The notes below the pieces were generated by a model. That model had not been told where the DNA came from. It ran no database searches and saw nothing but the letters and a program-made list of their open reading frames with translations. A stretch of DNA of 64,000 nt from Rhizobium mongolense subsp. loessense (GTDB taxonomy: Bacteria > Pseudomonadota > Alphaproteobacteria > Rhizobiales > Rhizobiaceae): the NCBI RefSeq assembly GCF_900099775.1, contig NZ_FMTM01000010.1, positions 62,001-126,000 on the forward strand, read 5' to 3'. The position numbers and the translations under genes are program-made. Shown piece by piece: positions 1 through 8,144 of the stretch. Within the stretch, counting starts at the first letter, position 1, and the number at the start of each line of letters is the position of its first letter.

Positions 1-778
1 ATTGGGCGCGCACGCCGTGGTCGAAAATCTTGCCGGTCATAAGTTCGGTGATGCGCGACTGCGTCATGCCTTCGGCCGGATAGACGCCGACGAGCATGCC
101 GTCGCGCAGCACGGTGATACGGTCCGATATTTCCAGCACCTCGGCCAATCGGTGGCTGACGAAGACGACGGCTACGCCCGAGGCGGAAAGATTACGGACG
201 ATCTCAAGCAGATGGTCGGTTTCTGACTGCGTCAGCGAAGCCGTCGGCTCGTCCATGAAGACGACCTTTGCCTCGCCGACCAAGGCTCGGGCGATCGCCA
301 CGATCTGCCGCTGGGCGACAGCGTATTCGCGCAGCGGCAGATCGACGTCGAGCGTAACGCCGAGGCGCGCCAACACGCGTTCGGCGGTCTCGCGCATGGC
401 CCTGTGGTTGACGCGGCGCGGGCGATGGCCGAGCACGGTCTGGAAAGCGATGTTTTCTGCCACCGACATTTCCGGGAAGAGTGCGAGATCCTGCCAGATC
501 ACCTGTATGCCGGAGGCTTGGGCCGTGACCGGCGACATATGCGTATAGGGCTGGCCGTCATACTCGATTGCTGCACCGGCCTGCGGCCGATAGACCCCGG
601 TGATGACCTTGATGAGGGTACTCTTGCCGGAGCCGTTTTCGCCGGCAAGGCAATGCACCTCGCCCGGTCGCACCTCGAAGGAGACGTCGCGGAGCGCGCG
701 CACACCGCCGAAGGTCATGTTGATGTTCTTCATCGACAACAGAGGTCGTTGGACGTCTGCGCCAGTTGGAGATTCCAT
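1..778 (-). CDS. Sugar ABC transporter ATP-binding protein (CUT2/RbsA-MglA type), partial
   Basis: Cytoplasmic ATPase of a monosaccharide importer; only the N-terminal ~259 codons lie in the window and the reading frame runs off the left edge. Reading the minus strand from ATG at 778 gives Walker A GENGSGKST, a degenerate ABC signature REYAVAQRQ, Walker B VVFMDEPTAS and the H-loop FVSHRL, in the right order for the first nucleotide-binding domain of a double-domain CUT2 ATPase. The departure from LSGGQ is usual in this family. It lies 90 bp downstream of the periplasmic binding protein on the same strand, so the pair is very probably one operon, with a permease expected beyond the edge. The sugar cannot be read from the sequence. 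Confidence 0.9.
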   Translation of the reverse strand, partial: MESPTGADVQRPLLSMKNINMTFGGVRALRDVSFEVRPGEVHCLAGENGSGKSTLIKVITGVYRPQAGAAIEYDGQPYTHMSPVTAQASGIQVIWQDLALFPEMSVAENIAFQTVLGHRPRRVNHRAMRETAERVLARLGVTLDVDLPLREYAVAQRQIVAIARALVGEAKVVFMDEPTASLTQSETDHLLEIVRNLSASGVAVVFVSHRLAEVLEISDRITVLRDGMLVGVYPAEGMTQSRITELMTGKIFDHGVRAQ

Positions 779-868
779 GTCGCGCCTGCCGTTGTGGTCC
801 GCCGGTGCTCGCAGTCCACCGAGCCAGCCGAAGCCAGCCCGGCGGTCTGGGAGGTGCCTTCGAAAGGT

Positions 869-1852
869 TTAGAGGCCCATGGCCGCGAGTTCGTCGACCG
901 TATCCTTGTTGATGGTCACGAGCTGGTCGACGATAATATCATTTCCCGTCGGGTTGATCTTCCCAAGGCCCTCGATCTCGTCACCCGCCTTGATCTTCTC
1001 GCCCTTCATGAGCTTGTCGGCGAGTGTCACGAAGACTTCGCCGGCCTGTTTCGGATTCCACATGAAGCCGCCGGAAATCGCGTCGGATTTAATGAGTTTC
1101 TGGCCCTGGCCCGGCGAGAATGGCCCCAGTACGAAGATCTCGCCAACCTTGCGGCGCTCTTCCACGGCACGGCCGGCGCCGATCGGGCCCTGGCTGCCGA
1201 AGGCGAGGAAGCCCTTGAGGTCGGGATTGGCTGAAATCAGGTCGAGCGCAGTTGACCGGCTCTTGTCCGCATCTTCAGCAACGCCGTAGCGCTCGCCGAC
1301 CACTTCCATCTCCGGATATTTCTCTTTGAGATAGGCAATCGCCGCATCGGCCCAGGCATTGTGCAGCGGCACGGTGAGCGAGCCGACGAAAACCGCATAT
1401 TTGCCCTTGCCGCCCATCTTCTTTGCAAGAAGCTCGGCATGCGCTTCGCCGAATCCGTTGGCCGAGGCGAGTTCGAAATTCCAATCCGCGCCCTTTTGAC
1501 CGGGTGATTCATGCGTGATGACAATAATGCCGTTTTCCTTGGCCTTGCTGAGAACCGGCTCCAGGACTTTCGCATCGTTGGGCACGACGCCGATCACCTT
1601 GACGCCCTGGGCGATGAGATCCTCGATGGCGCGCACCTGCAGCGCCGGGTCGGCACTTGTCGGGCCAATCATGAAGGCATCGATACCGAGCGCGGCACCC
1701 TTCTCCTTGATGCCGGCTTCCATCGCGTTGAACCACGGGATGCCGCCGATCTTGACGACGACACCGACCTTTCCGGCCTCCTGCCCAAGGGCGCCGAAAG
1801 CGGCTGCGAGCGACAGCGAGGCCGCGAATGCGGCAACAAGCAATTTCCTCAT
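869..1852 (-). CDS. Periplasmic sugar-binding protein of CUT2 ABC transporter
   Basis: Type I periplasmic binding protein (ribose/AI-2/rhamnose-binding fold), 327 aa. I chose the ATG at 1852 because it is preceded by GGAGGAGGAACAAG, a strong ribosome binding site, and begins a classic signal peptide (MRKLLVAAFAASLSL, cleavage near AFGALGQ-EA). The mature protein starts with KVGVVVKIGGIPWFNAMEAG and contains the hinge-type segments expected of the family (GVKVIGVVPND, GFLAFGSQGPIGAG). A 23-residue upstream extension of the open frame is not needed. The gene is first in the minus-strand operon with the ATPase, opposite a LacI-type regulator, whose operator lies about 155 bp upstream of the start. 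Substrate unknown. Confidence 0.9.
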   Translation of the reverse strand: MRKLLVAAFAASLSLAAAFGALGQEAGKVGVVVKIGGIPWFNAMEAGIKEKGAALGIDAFMIGPTSADPALQVRAIEDLIAQGVKVIGVVPNDAKVLEPVLSKAKENGIIVITHESPGQKGADWNFELASANGFGEAHAELLAKKMGGKGKYAVFVGSLTVPLHNAWADAAIAYLKEKYPEMEVVGERYGVAEDADKSRSTALDLISANPDLKGFLAFGSQGPIGAGRAVEERRKVGEIFVLGPFSPGQGQKLIKSDAISGGFMWNPKQAGEVFVTLADKLMKGEKIKAGDEIEGLGKINPTGNDIIVDQLVTINKDTVDELAAMGL

Positions 1853-1984
1853 CTTGTTCCTCCTCCATCGTTTCGAGATGGGCACAGGGGCCTGCTGAAG
1901 ACCGCCGGCCTCCCGTTGCAAGTAACTGGCGGAGAATGTGAATTCCCGCCTCCCTTCGAAACCGCCTCCTCAAGCGGCACCACG

Positions 1985-2027
1985 TTGCACAATCGATATT
2001 TCTCTTTTGCACAATCGATAGTGCAAA
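1985..2027. promoter_or_regulatory. Phased LacI-type operator pair between sugar ABC operon and its regulator
   Basis: TTGCACAATCGATA occurs at 1985–1998 and again at 2007–2020, exactly 22 bp (about two helical turns) apart. The second copy is extended by GTGCAAA to form a 22-bp near-perfect palindrome at 2006–2027 (arms TTTGCAC and GTGCAAA, centre ATCGAT). It sits in the 261-bp gap between the divergent binding-protein and regulator genes, where the regulator should act. The assignment to the adjacent LacI protein is inferred from position and symmetry. Confidence 0.75.
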
Positions 2028-2113
2028 GACTATCGGTCAGAGTTATACTTTCGTCAAGCGGAAACGCCTTTCGCCGCTTCGAAATCGGCACTAAGGAAAT
2101 CCGAGGGTTTTGA

Positions 2114-3172
2114 ATGAAGAACGGCATGAGGAAGAAGGCGACGATTTACGATCTGTCGGTGCTGTCGGGCAGCTCGCCCTCGACAGTCAGTGCCGTGCTG
2201 AATGGCACCTGGCGCAAACGGCGCATCAAGGAAGCGACCGCCGCACTGATCCGCGAGCTTGCAGAGAAGTACCAGTACACTGCAAACCGTCAGGCCCAGG
2301 GGCTACGCAGTTCCCGGTCCGGCCTGGTCGGTCTGCTTTTGCCGGTCCACGACAACCGCTACTTCTCTTCTATGGCCCAAACTTTTGAGGCGCACGTGCG
2401 CAGCAAGGGCCAGTGCCCGATCGTCGTCAGCGCCAGCCGCGATCCCCAGGAAGAGCGCGAAACGGCAGCGACGCTCATTTCCTATTCGATTGACGAGCTC
2501 TTCATCTGCGGTGCGACCGATCCAGACGGCGTACACGAGGTCTGCGAGAAGGCAGGGCTGAAGCATATCAACATCGACCTTCCAGGCAGCAAGGTTCCCT
2601 CCGTCATCAGCGACAACTACGAGGGCGGGCGGATGCTGACAGAAGCGATCATCCGCCAATTTCCGGCAGATAAGCCCCTTGCACCCGAAGAGCTCTACCT
2701 CTTCGGCGGCCGCAACGACCATGCGAGCCACGAGCGCATCCGAGGCTTTCGCGCCGTCAAACGCGAGCTGCTCGCAGGCGACCCCGACATTTGCATTCAA
2801 ACGACGGGCTACTCGCCAAACAACACGCGCCTCGCCTTCGAAGCCTTCTACGAGCGGGAAGGGCGGCTGCCGCGCGCTCTCTTCGTGAATTCGTCCATCA
2901 ACTTCGAAGGTTTCCTCCGTTTCATGGCGGGTCATCCACACGAGACCTTCTCCGACATGGTGGTCGGCTGCTACGACTACGATCCCTTCGCCTCTTTCCT
3001 GCCCTTTCCCGTGATCATGATAAGGCAGGATATCGAGAGCATGCTGGCAAAGGCGTTCGAGGTCATGAAAGAGCCGCGTCCCGCGCCAACCGTTCACATG
3101 ATCCGGCCGGAACTCGTCAAACCCCGCACGGCGCTGGCCGGCCCTCTCGACGCATTGAAGGACATCGACTGA
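2114..3172 (+). CDS. LacI-family transcriptional regulator
   Basis: DNA-binding repressor, 352 aa. The N-terminal helix-turn-helix reads ATIYDLSVLSGSSPSTVSAVLN, followed by the hinge (YQYTANRQAQGLRSSRSG) and a periplasmic-binding-protein-like effector domain beginning LVGLLLPVHDNRYFSSM. Length is typical of the family. ATG at 2114 is used; a second ATG four codons on (2126) is a plausible alternative start. Divergent from the CUT2 sugar transporter with the operator pair between them, so it probably represses the transporter in response to its sugar. The effector-domain sequence is somewhat unlike the canonical LacI core (for example the C-terminal part lacks the common VIGFDD motif), and the ligand is not identifiable. 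Confidence 0.9.
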   Translation: MKNGMRKKATIYDLSVLSGSSPSTVSAVLNGTWRKRRIKEATAALIRELAEKYQYTANRQAQGLRSSRSGLVGLLLPVHDNRYFSSMAQTFEAHVRSKGQCPIVVSASRDPQEERETAATLISYSIDELFICGATDPDGVHEVCEKAGLKHINIDLPGSKVPSVISDNYEGGRMLTEAIIRQFPADKPLAPEELYLFGGRNDHASHERIRGFRAVKRELLAGDPDICIQTTGYSPNNTRLAFEAFYEREGRLPRALFVNSSINFEGFLRFMAGHPHETFSDMVVGCYDYDPFASFLPFPVIMIRQDIESMLAKAFEVMKEPRPAPTVHMIRPELVKPRTALAGPLDALKDID

Positions 3173-3438
3173 ACGGTCTTGGGCTCTGGCGCGCCTGATA
3201 GCACGGCAGCGCTCCATCTGAAATTTCTGCGACTTCTCGCGATACGCCACCGACAAACAGACGTTGCGGGAGGGCAACCTTTGGGTGGCGTGCTCCTCTC
3301 ATCGATCCTTCCGACCTTTACGGCCACTCTGCCGGCCTGGCGGGCGTGGTAGGCAAACATCGTATGGCACTAGAATGCAGCGGGGCGACTCCACGCCAAC
3401 CAGCACAAAATGTGTGGCCTGAGACCCCGTCGCAAGCG

Positions 3439-3669
3439 CTACGTGAATGCGACCAGTAATAGGAACGCTGCTCCGGCCGCTATCATGCCCACACCCAGCC
3501 AGTTCCTCGTCAATCCTAGAAATCGAACCCCTTGGCTCCTGGGTTCCAATGTCCGCCCGCTAAGGGATGATTGGTGAGGGTCGCTGAGAGGCCGTCGGCC
3601 AAGAGCCTCCCGACACAGGAGGAGTATGCCGCATATGATGAGAATGGCGCCAATCGAGATTATCCACAC
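3439..3669 (-). CDS. Small two-helix membrane protein, GTG start
   Basis: Predicted 76-aa inner-membrane protein of unknown function. The open frame is longer upstream, but a GTG at 3669 is preceded by AGGAGGAGACC, much the best ribosome binding site, and the protein then opens directly with a hydrophobic helix (WIISIGAILIICGILLL), a short polar loop rich in Ser/Arg, and a second C-terminal helix (GVGMIAAGAAFLLLVAF). The upstream in-frame extension is charged and has no start signal. I recognise no family. Flanked by non-coding DNA on both sides. The 266 bp to its left (3173–3438) shows nothing I can interpret. Confidence 0.55.
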   Translation of the reverse strand: MWIISIGAILIICGILLLCREALGRRPLSDPHQSSLSGRTLEPRSQGVRFLGLTRNWLGVGMIAAGAAFLLLVAFT

Positions 3670-3723
3670 GGTCTCCTCCTCTTGATCTCGCCTCATAAAG
3701 TACCAAACTTCCGTGGGGCATAA

Positions 3724-3870
3724 CTGTTCCTCTTTGCGCTTGCGAGTATCATTCACCTGCCGCCGCTCGAAGCCGACAAAGTCAGCTGGTGGCAGTCGGC
3801 GATTGGCCCACGTCGTGTTGCTTGGCTTGATCAGGAGAATGTCCGGGCTGCCCTCTCGCATGCAAGCTGA
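3724..3870 (+). other. Short coding-like stretch, possible gene remnant
   Basis: A 48-codon open stretch bounded by TAA at 3721 and TGA at 3868 reads FLFALASIIHLPPLEADK followed by VSWWQSAIGPRRVAWLDQ, with a hydrophobic start and ordinary codon use. There is no ATG; a CTG follows the upstream stop directly. It could be the 3' end of a decayed gene or chance. I do not recognise the product. Confidence 0.2.
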
Positions 3871-3908
3871 CGACAAAGCTTGCCCAACCTAACCTGGAAA
3901 GGCACTTC

Positions 3909-4232
3909 GTGAGTTTCAGACCACCACGATCGTTCTCGGATCGGCCGAATTCCGCATTCAGCCCCTTGGAATACGAACTTGCCTCGGAGCGGGCCGATGC
4001 ACTTGGTCGCCAGGGCCGTAAAGTCGAGGCAGCGCTTGCAAAGCTTGCCGCCTCGACAAAGAGCGATAGTCGCACAGCTGATCGAGAAGACCTCCTGAAT
4101 GACGCCTCGGAGGCTGTCTGGGCATTGTTCATTCAGCGGGAGATCTGCGGACTGAGCAACAACTGGGACCTCGTCACACAATATGGTATTCCCGGCGAAG
4201 TGCTCGCGAGGGTTGGGGCCATACGGCGATGA
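3909..4232 (+). CDS. Conserved small rhizobial protein (DUF6665-like)
   Basis: Predicted 107-aa soluble protein. GTG start at 3909, with GGAAAGG about 7 nt upstream. The sequence opens SFRPPRSFSDRPNSAFSPLE and ends with WALFIQREICGLSNNWDLV and YGIPGEVLARVGA, segments that I associate with a short conserved alphaproteobacterial family now called DUF6665; the family name is from memory and should be checked. Composition is helical and charged with no signal peptide or membrane segment. No function is known to me, and the flanking genes (small membrane protein, decayed membrane-protein gene) give no hint. Confidence 0.65.
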   Translation: MSFRPPRSFSDRPNSAFSPLEYELASERADALGRQGRKVEAALAKLAASTKSDSRTADREDLLNDASEAVWALFIQREICGLSNNWDLVTQYGIPGEVLARVGAIRR

Positions 4233-4277
4233 CCTCATCAGGCCCGCCCCTATCCGAGAGCAAAAGACGTGTTTCGT

Positions 4278-4744
4278 TCAAGGCGAACCGGTCCGTCGCC
4301 AGGAAAGCACTGACAACGTCGTGAGACAAAGCGCTACAAACACAAACACTGAATTTGCCGCGTGAGAATACTCCCATTGCTATCTGAGCGTTGCCCAATT
4401 TTCGGGAGGTGTTTTCCAGTTGTTCGTGGCCTGATTGGCAGCAAACGTCCAAAGAAAGAATATCGCAAACACCAGGGTAAAACAGAGTGCGGCAGCTACG
4501 GAAAGCCTAATGGCCATTTCTGCGAGCGAACAATGACAGCGAGCAGAGCATTGATCGCCACCGCCGCAACCCAGAGCAAACCCAGAATAGCCCAGCCATC
4601 GTAGATGGCTTGGACGGTGAAATATTCGGATTGCGGCAGCGCGATCTTGTTGGGTAGGGCGGCAAGATGCGCGCCCGAGGGGATAAGCGCGAGCGCCGAA
4701 ATGACGATGGCGAGAAACTGAGCGGCCCTAATTGTCGTGAGAAT
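4278..4744 (-). pseudogene. Decayed four-helix-type membrane protein gene (frameshift plus stop)
   Basis: The minus strand encodes a membrane protein in two frames. The first part (about 4744–4508) reads IRAAQFLAIVISALALIPSG, AHLAALPNKIALP, then a second helix ending NALLAVIVRSQKWPL, after which the frame stops at 4496. One base-shift later the second part continues LSVAAALCFTLVFAIFFLWT, FAANQATNNWKTPPENWATL, an in-frame TAG at 4382–4380, then QWEYSHAANSVFVFVALCLT and a stop at 4278. Together they reproduce a continuous small integral membrane protein (DUF1772-like as I remember it, name uncertain). A one-base deletion near 4508 and the TAG break it. No clear start codon survives upstream of IRAAQF. 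Confidence 0.7.
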
Positions 4745-5034
4745 GCCTCTTTCCGTCAAAAACCGGCTCCGCAATGAGAAGTTCCGGGCAAAAGCGACCT
4801 GGGGGCATTGCATCAGTGGCGGCAGAACCGGCCAAATGTGGCTCTGTCGCAGAACTGAACCGTGGGAATTTCGCCGGTCAGATTGAAATCCCTGTCAGAC
4901 AAGCGCGAAGACGTACCATGAACCGCGCAGAGCCCGGGTCAATGAGATCATGCAATGGCAGTACTCGCCCTATACCGGAGCTTCAGCTGACGTCGCCAAG
5001 CGGCTGCCGCCGCGATGTATCGCTACGGCCTCCA

Positions 5035-5808
5035 TTAAACGTTGCGTGCCGCGAGGATCCAGTCTGCCGCAGCAGAAATATCGTCGACCGTCACGGTTGG
5101 CGAAGGCTTGTATCGTGTGTCGTCGCCGCGACGATACTTGCCTGTGCGCACGAGCACCGCTTTGGAAAGCCCAGCCTGCAAGGCACCTGCGACGTCCGTT
5201 TCCGCGTCGTCGCCCACCATGACGGCCTTTGTCTTCGGGCAATTCATGCTGGCGAGCGCGCACAGGAAGAATTCGGGCGCCGGCTTTCCCAGGATAATGG
5301 CACGCCTCTGACTTGCGAACTCCAGTGCCGCGATGAAGGCGCCCGCGTCGAGACTGAGTTTGCCGTCAACATCCTGGAAAGCCCGGTTTGGCGCGAGCCC
5401 CAGGAATTCCGCGCCTGTGACCAGCTCGCGAAATGCGGCATTCAAGGTTTGGTAATCGAAAGCATCGCCGGCGTCGCCGACAACAAGAGCCTTGTGGGGC
5501 CTTCCTGCCAGGCCGTGGAAATCCAGCGCAAGATCGGGATGCACCAACAGATATGGCGATCGATCGTGCTTATCGAGCCACTCGCGAGCGGCTTGCGCCG
5601 GGGTGAAGAGCTCATCGCTTGTGGCGTAAAGTCCAAGTTCTGCAAGTCGCTTCAAGAGCGCCTGCTTATTCGAGCGTGTCGTATTGCTCACGAACCGGAT
5701 GAGTAGGCCGGCTTCGCGCAAGCGCGCAACAGCATCGGTGGCGCCCGGTATGACTTCCTCGCCGTCATAGATAACGCCAGCGAGATCCAGAAGTACTCCG
5801 CTGATCAT
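5035..5808 (-). CDS. HAD-IIA family phosphatase, LHPP/TIGR01458-like
   Basis: Cytoplasmic haloacid-dehalogenase-superfamily hydrolase, 257 aa, close in layout to the LHPP (phospholysine phosphohistidine inorganic pyrophosphate phosphatase) subfamily. Motif I is LLDLAGVIYDG near residue 7, motif II FVSNTTRSNKQ near 40, motif III lysine in GKPAPEFFLCAL near 180 and motif IV MVGDDAETDVAGALQAGL near 200. In motif I the second aspartate of the HAD DxD is replaced by alanine (DLAG); LHPP proteins likewise lack it (DISG). Substrate unknown. Standing alone on the minus strand; the adjacent 4814–5034 holds nothing I can support. Confidence 0.85.
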   Translation of the reverse strand: MISGVLLDLAGVIYDGEEVIPGATDAVARLREAGLLIRFVSNTTRSNKQALLKRLAELGLYATSDELFTPAQAAREWLDKHDRSPYLLVHPDLALDFHGLAGRPHKALVVGDAGDAFDYQTLNAAFRELVTGAEFLGLAPNRAFQDVDGKLSLDAGAFIAALEFASQRRAIILGKPAPEFFLCALASMNCPKTKAVMVGDDAETDVAGALQAGLSKAVLVRTGKYRRGDDTRYKPSPTVTVDDISAAADWILAARNV

Positions 5809-6243
5809 GGACCCAGAATGAACGCCGAAGCATCTGGCGTCAAATTAAGGAATTTCGCCGCTAATCTCATCGCGAATCCGCGGGCTGCAGGGAAGTCACT
5901 GGTCTTTTCACTCAACCGCCTGACTTTCGCGGCCGAATCCGCGTCCGCCCGATGGCCGTCGGTGATATTTGCAGCGAGGGAAAATCCACAGAATGGCGAG
6001 GATCGCCGTTTTTGAAGGCGCAGCGCGCAATGCTGCCCATTTTCACGCACGCCTGCATCAACCGCTATATCGCGCTCATCAGCCGCATTGGTTTTCGAAG
6101 AGCACGAGCTCTCCGGCAGCATATTGTAATCGCTCCGTCATGCTGCAGGAGAAGATGGAGGTACTGTGGCTTCAAAATCCCGTCATATCGGCATGAAATA
6201 CATTGCAATGCGTGGCATGATGCCGGGCACATCGGAGAGAGAT
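5809..6243. other. Intergenic region upstream of PPK2
   Basis: About 435 bp between the divergent HAD phosphatase and PPK2 genes. Several open frames run through it on both strands but none has a ribosome binding site, recognisable motif or consistent codon use. I see no convincing operator, terminator or RNA signature. Confidence 0.4.
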
Positions 6244-7164
6244 ATGAATACGCCAAAGGATGATCTCGATAAACCAGACTGGCTGGAAGCCGAATTGGCC
6301 GATACGCTCGACGAAGACTACGAACTCGAGCTCTCCGAACCGGCGCTGTCGGAAGAAATCCGCAAGATCTATCGCACATCGCATCCGCCCCCGATGCCGC
6401 GTGTCGATTACTTCCGCGCGCTTCTGGCGCTGCAGGCCGAGCTGATCAAATTGCAGGACTGGGTCTCCTATCATAGGGAGAAGGTCGTCGTGATCTTCGA
6501 GGGACGCGACTCGGCCGGCAAGGGCGGCGTGATCAAGCGCATCACGCAAAGGCTCAACCCTCGCGTTGTGAGAGTGGTGGCGCTGCCGGCTCCTTCGGAC
6601 CGAGAGAAAACCCAATGGTATTTCCAGCGTTACGTGCCACATCTGCCGGCCGGTGGAGAGATCGTGCTCTTCGACAGATCCTGGTATAACCGGTCCGGCG
6701 TTGAGCGCGTCATGGGTTTTGCGACCGAAGACCAGGTGGAACAATTCTTCAACGATGTGCCCGAGTTCGAGCGCATGCTGGTGCGCTCCGGCATCCGGCT
6801 GATCAAATACTGGTTCTCGATCACTGACGAGGAACAGCAGATGCGTTTTTTGATGCGCATCCACGATCCGCTGAAGCAGTGGAAGCTGTCGCCGATGGAC
6901 TTGCAATCGCGTGTGCGCTGGGAAGCTTATACCAAGGCAAAGGAAGAGACCTTCGCCCGCACGAATATCGCTGAGGCGCCCTGGTACATCGTCGAGGGCA
7001 ACGACAAGAAGCGGGCCCGCCTCAACTGCATCGACCACCTGCTTACGCAGGTTCCCTACGAAGACGTGCCACATGAGGACATCACGCTCCCAGAGCGCGT
7101 GTTTAACCCCGACTACGAACGCAAGGTCCTCCCGCCGGAGCTCTACGTGCCGCCGAAATACTGA
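6244..7164 (+). CDS. ppk2: Polyphosphate kinase 2 (PPK2)
   Basis: Uses inorganic polyphosphate to phosphorylate nucleotides (or the reverse). 306 aa from ATG 6244, which follows GGAGAGAG at proper spacing; the open frame extends 26 codons upstream without such a site. Walker A is FEGRDSAGKGG (about residues 85–95), the lid/arginine region includes NPRVVRVVALPAPSDRE, and Walker B is VLFDRSWYNRSGVERVMGF (aspartate ~144). Single-domain PPK2 architecture with a ~60-residue acidic N-terminal extension typical of rhizobial class I members. Whether ADP, GDP or AMP is the preferred acceptor cannot be decided by eye. Confidence 0.93.
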   Translation: MNTPKDDLDKPDWLEAELADTLDEDYELELSEPALSEEIRKIYRTSHPPPMPRVDYFRALLALQAELIKLQDWVSYHREKVVVIFEGRDSAGKGGVIKRITQRLNPRVVRVVALPAPSDREKTQWYFQRYVPHLPAGGEIVLFDRSWYNRSGVERVMGFATEDQVEQFFNDVPEFERMLVRSGIRLIKYWFSITDEEQQMRFLMRIHDPLKQWKLSPMDLQSRVRWEAYTKAKEETFARTNIAEAPWYIVEGNDKKRARLNCIDHLLTQVPYEDVPHEDITLPERVFNPDYERKVLPPELYVPPKY

Positions 7165-7382
7165 GGCCAGCCCAAAGGCATCAAAGACACTGTGCGGATC
7201 GCGCAGCCGTCCTGGCCGCTGGCTCGTCTACTGGTCCTGCAAGGGGCACGTGACGCTGTGGAAAAAGGCTTCCGTCTGCGTAGAGAGGACGGGTATCGTG
7301 TCGCCTGCTGCACAATCGGCACGAACACGGCAGCGTTGTCGTCGTCGCCAGGGGTCATCACGTACATCCGGGCACAATTTGC

Positions 7383-7709
7383 CTACTGCTGCTTCGGAAG
7401 ATCCGGCGGGATTATGGGGGTGTTGCCAATAGGCGGCGCAGGCTTGACAAGATCTGCGTCGCCGATGGACGGCGGTACTAGCACGCCGTTGCAATCAGAC
7501 AGTTTCGAGGTATCCGACCTATTCGTAAATCCTGAATTTGAATTGCCGTTCTCAAGGGGGCGCGCCCGGTTTTGCTGCTGATCAGGCGCCTGGCAGCGAT
7601 CCGACTGACCGGCGATGGGTTGGGCAAGCGCCAATCCGCACAGAAGTCCGACGGCACATGCGCCGATGCGCTTCGTGCAATTGACGACATTTTCTTGAAT
7701 GGAGAGCAT
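7383..7709 (-). CDS. Small exported hypothetical protein
   Basis: 108-aa predicted secreted protein. ATG at 7709 has AAGGAGGG just upstream and begins a signal peptide (basic TKR, then GACAVGLLCGLALAQPIAGQ). The mature part is low-complexity and polar with two cysteines, and ends in a proline-rich tail, DLVKPAPPIGNTPIIPPDLP. I recall similar short periplasmic proteins with the C-x-G-V-L...PP...P-x-P tail in rhizobia but know no function. The 218 bp between PPK2 and its stop shows no recognisable feature. Confidence 0.65.
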   Translation of the reverse strand: MLSIQENVVNCTKRIGACAVGLLCGLALAQPIAGQSDRCQAPDQQQNRARPLENGNSNSGFTNRSDTSKLSDCNGVLVPPSIGDADLVKPAPPIGNTPIIPPDLPKQQ

Positions 7710-7880
7710 GAACCCTCCTTCATTCGTTTGTCGTGGAAACACTTTGGAATATCGAATGTTCCAGTTGTATCCGCGCGGCGGTCAATCGACGGGAAACGCC
7801 CGATTTTGCGGCCGATGCTTTTGTCCCTGCCAGCATCGAAGCGCATGCTGGTTGACGGTCGAAGCAGCGCCGCCAGTTTG

Positions 7881-8033
7881 TCAGCTCGGCTCGACCTGCT
7901 GGATGCGGCTTCGGGATCGTTGCCAAAGCCGTTCGGTGACATACGGCATAAGATAGGGTGTGGCGCGATCGAAGCCGTAGACCCAGTCGGGGAAATGGCC
8001 ACGTCCTGGATATAGGCTCCCATCAACGTCGAG
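7881..8033 (-). other. Possible coding remnant
   Basis: A short minus-strand stretch ending in TGA at 7881 reads LDVDGSLYPGRGHFPDWVYG, then FDRATPYLMPYVTERLW, with codon use like real local genes but without any start codon; two stops lie directly upstream. It may be the 3' end of a lost gene. I do not recognise the product. The rest of the 7710–8144 gap shows nothing supportable. Confidence 0.2.
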
Positions 8034-8144
8034 CGAGAGACAGATTCACTATTCGATTGACACCATAAGAGCCGCCGTTCAGGTTCGGCACCGATGAAAG
8101 CGAGCGCTACCTACACCTATTGAAAACCCTGAGAAGGCCAAGAC

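Noticed and set aside
2303-3277. Long minus-strand open frame opposite the first LacI gene
   Set aside because: Antisense shadow of a clear LacI-family gene; no start signal or motifs.
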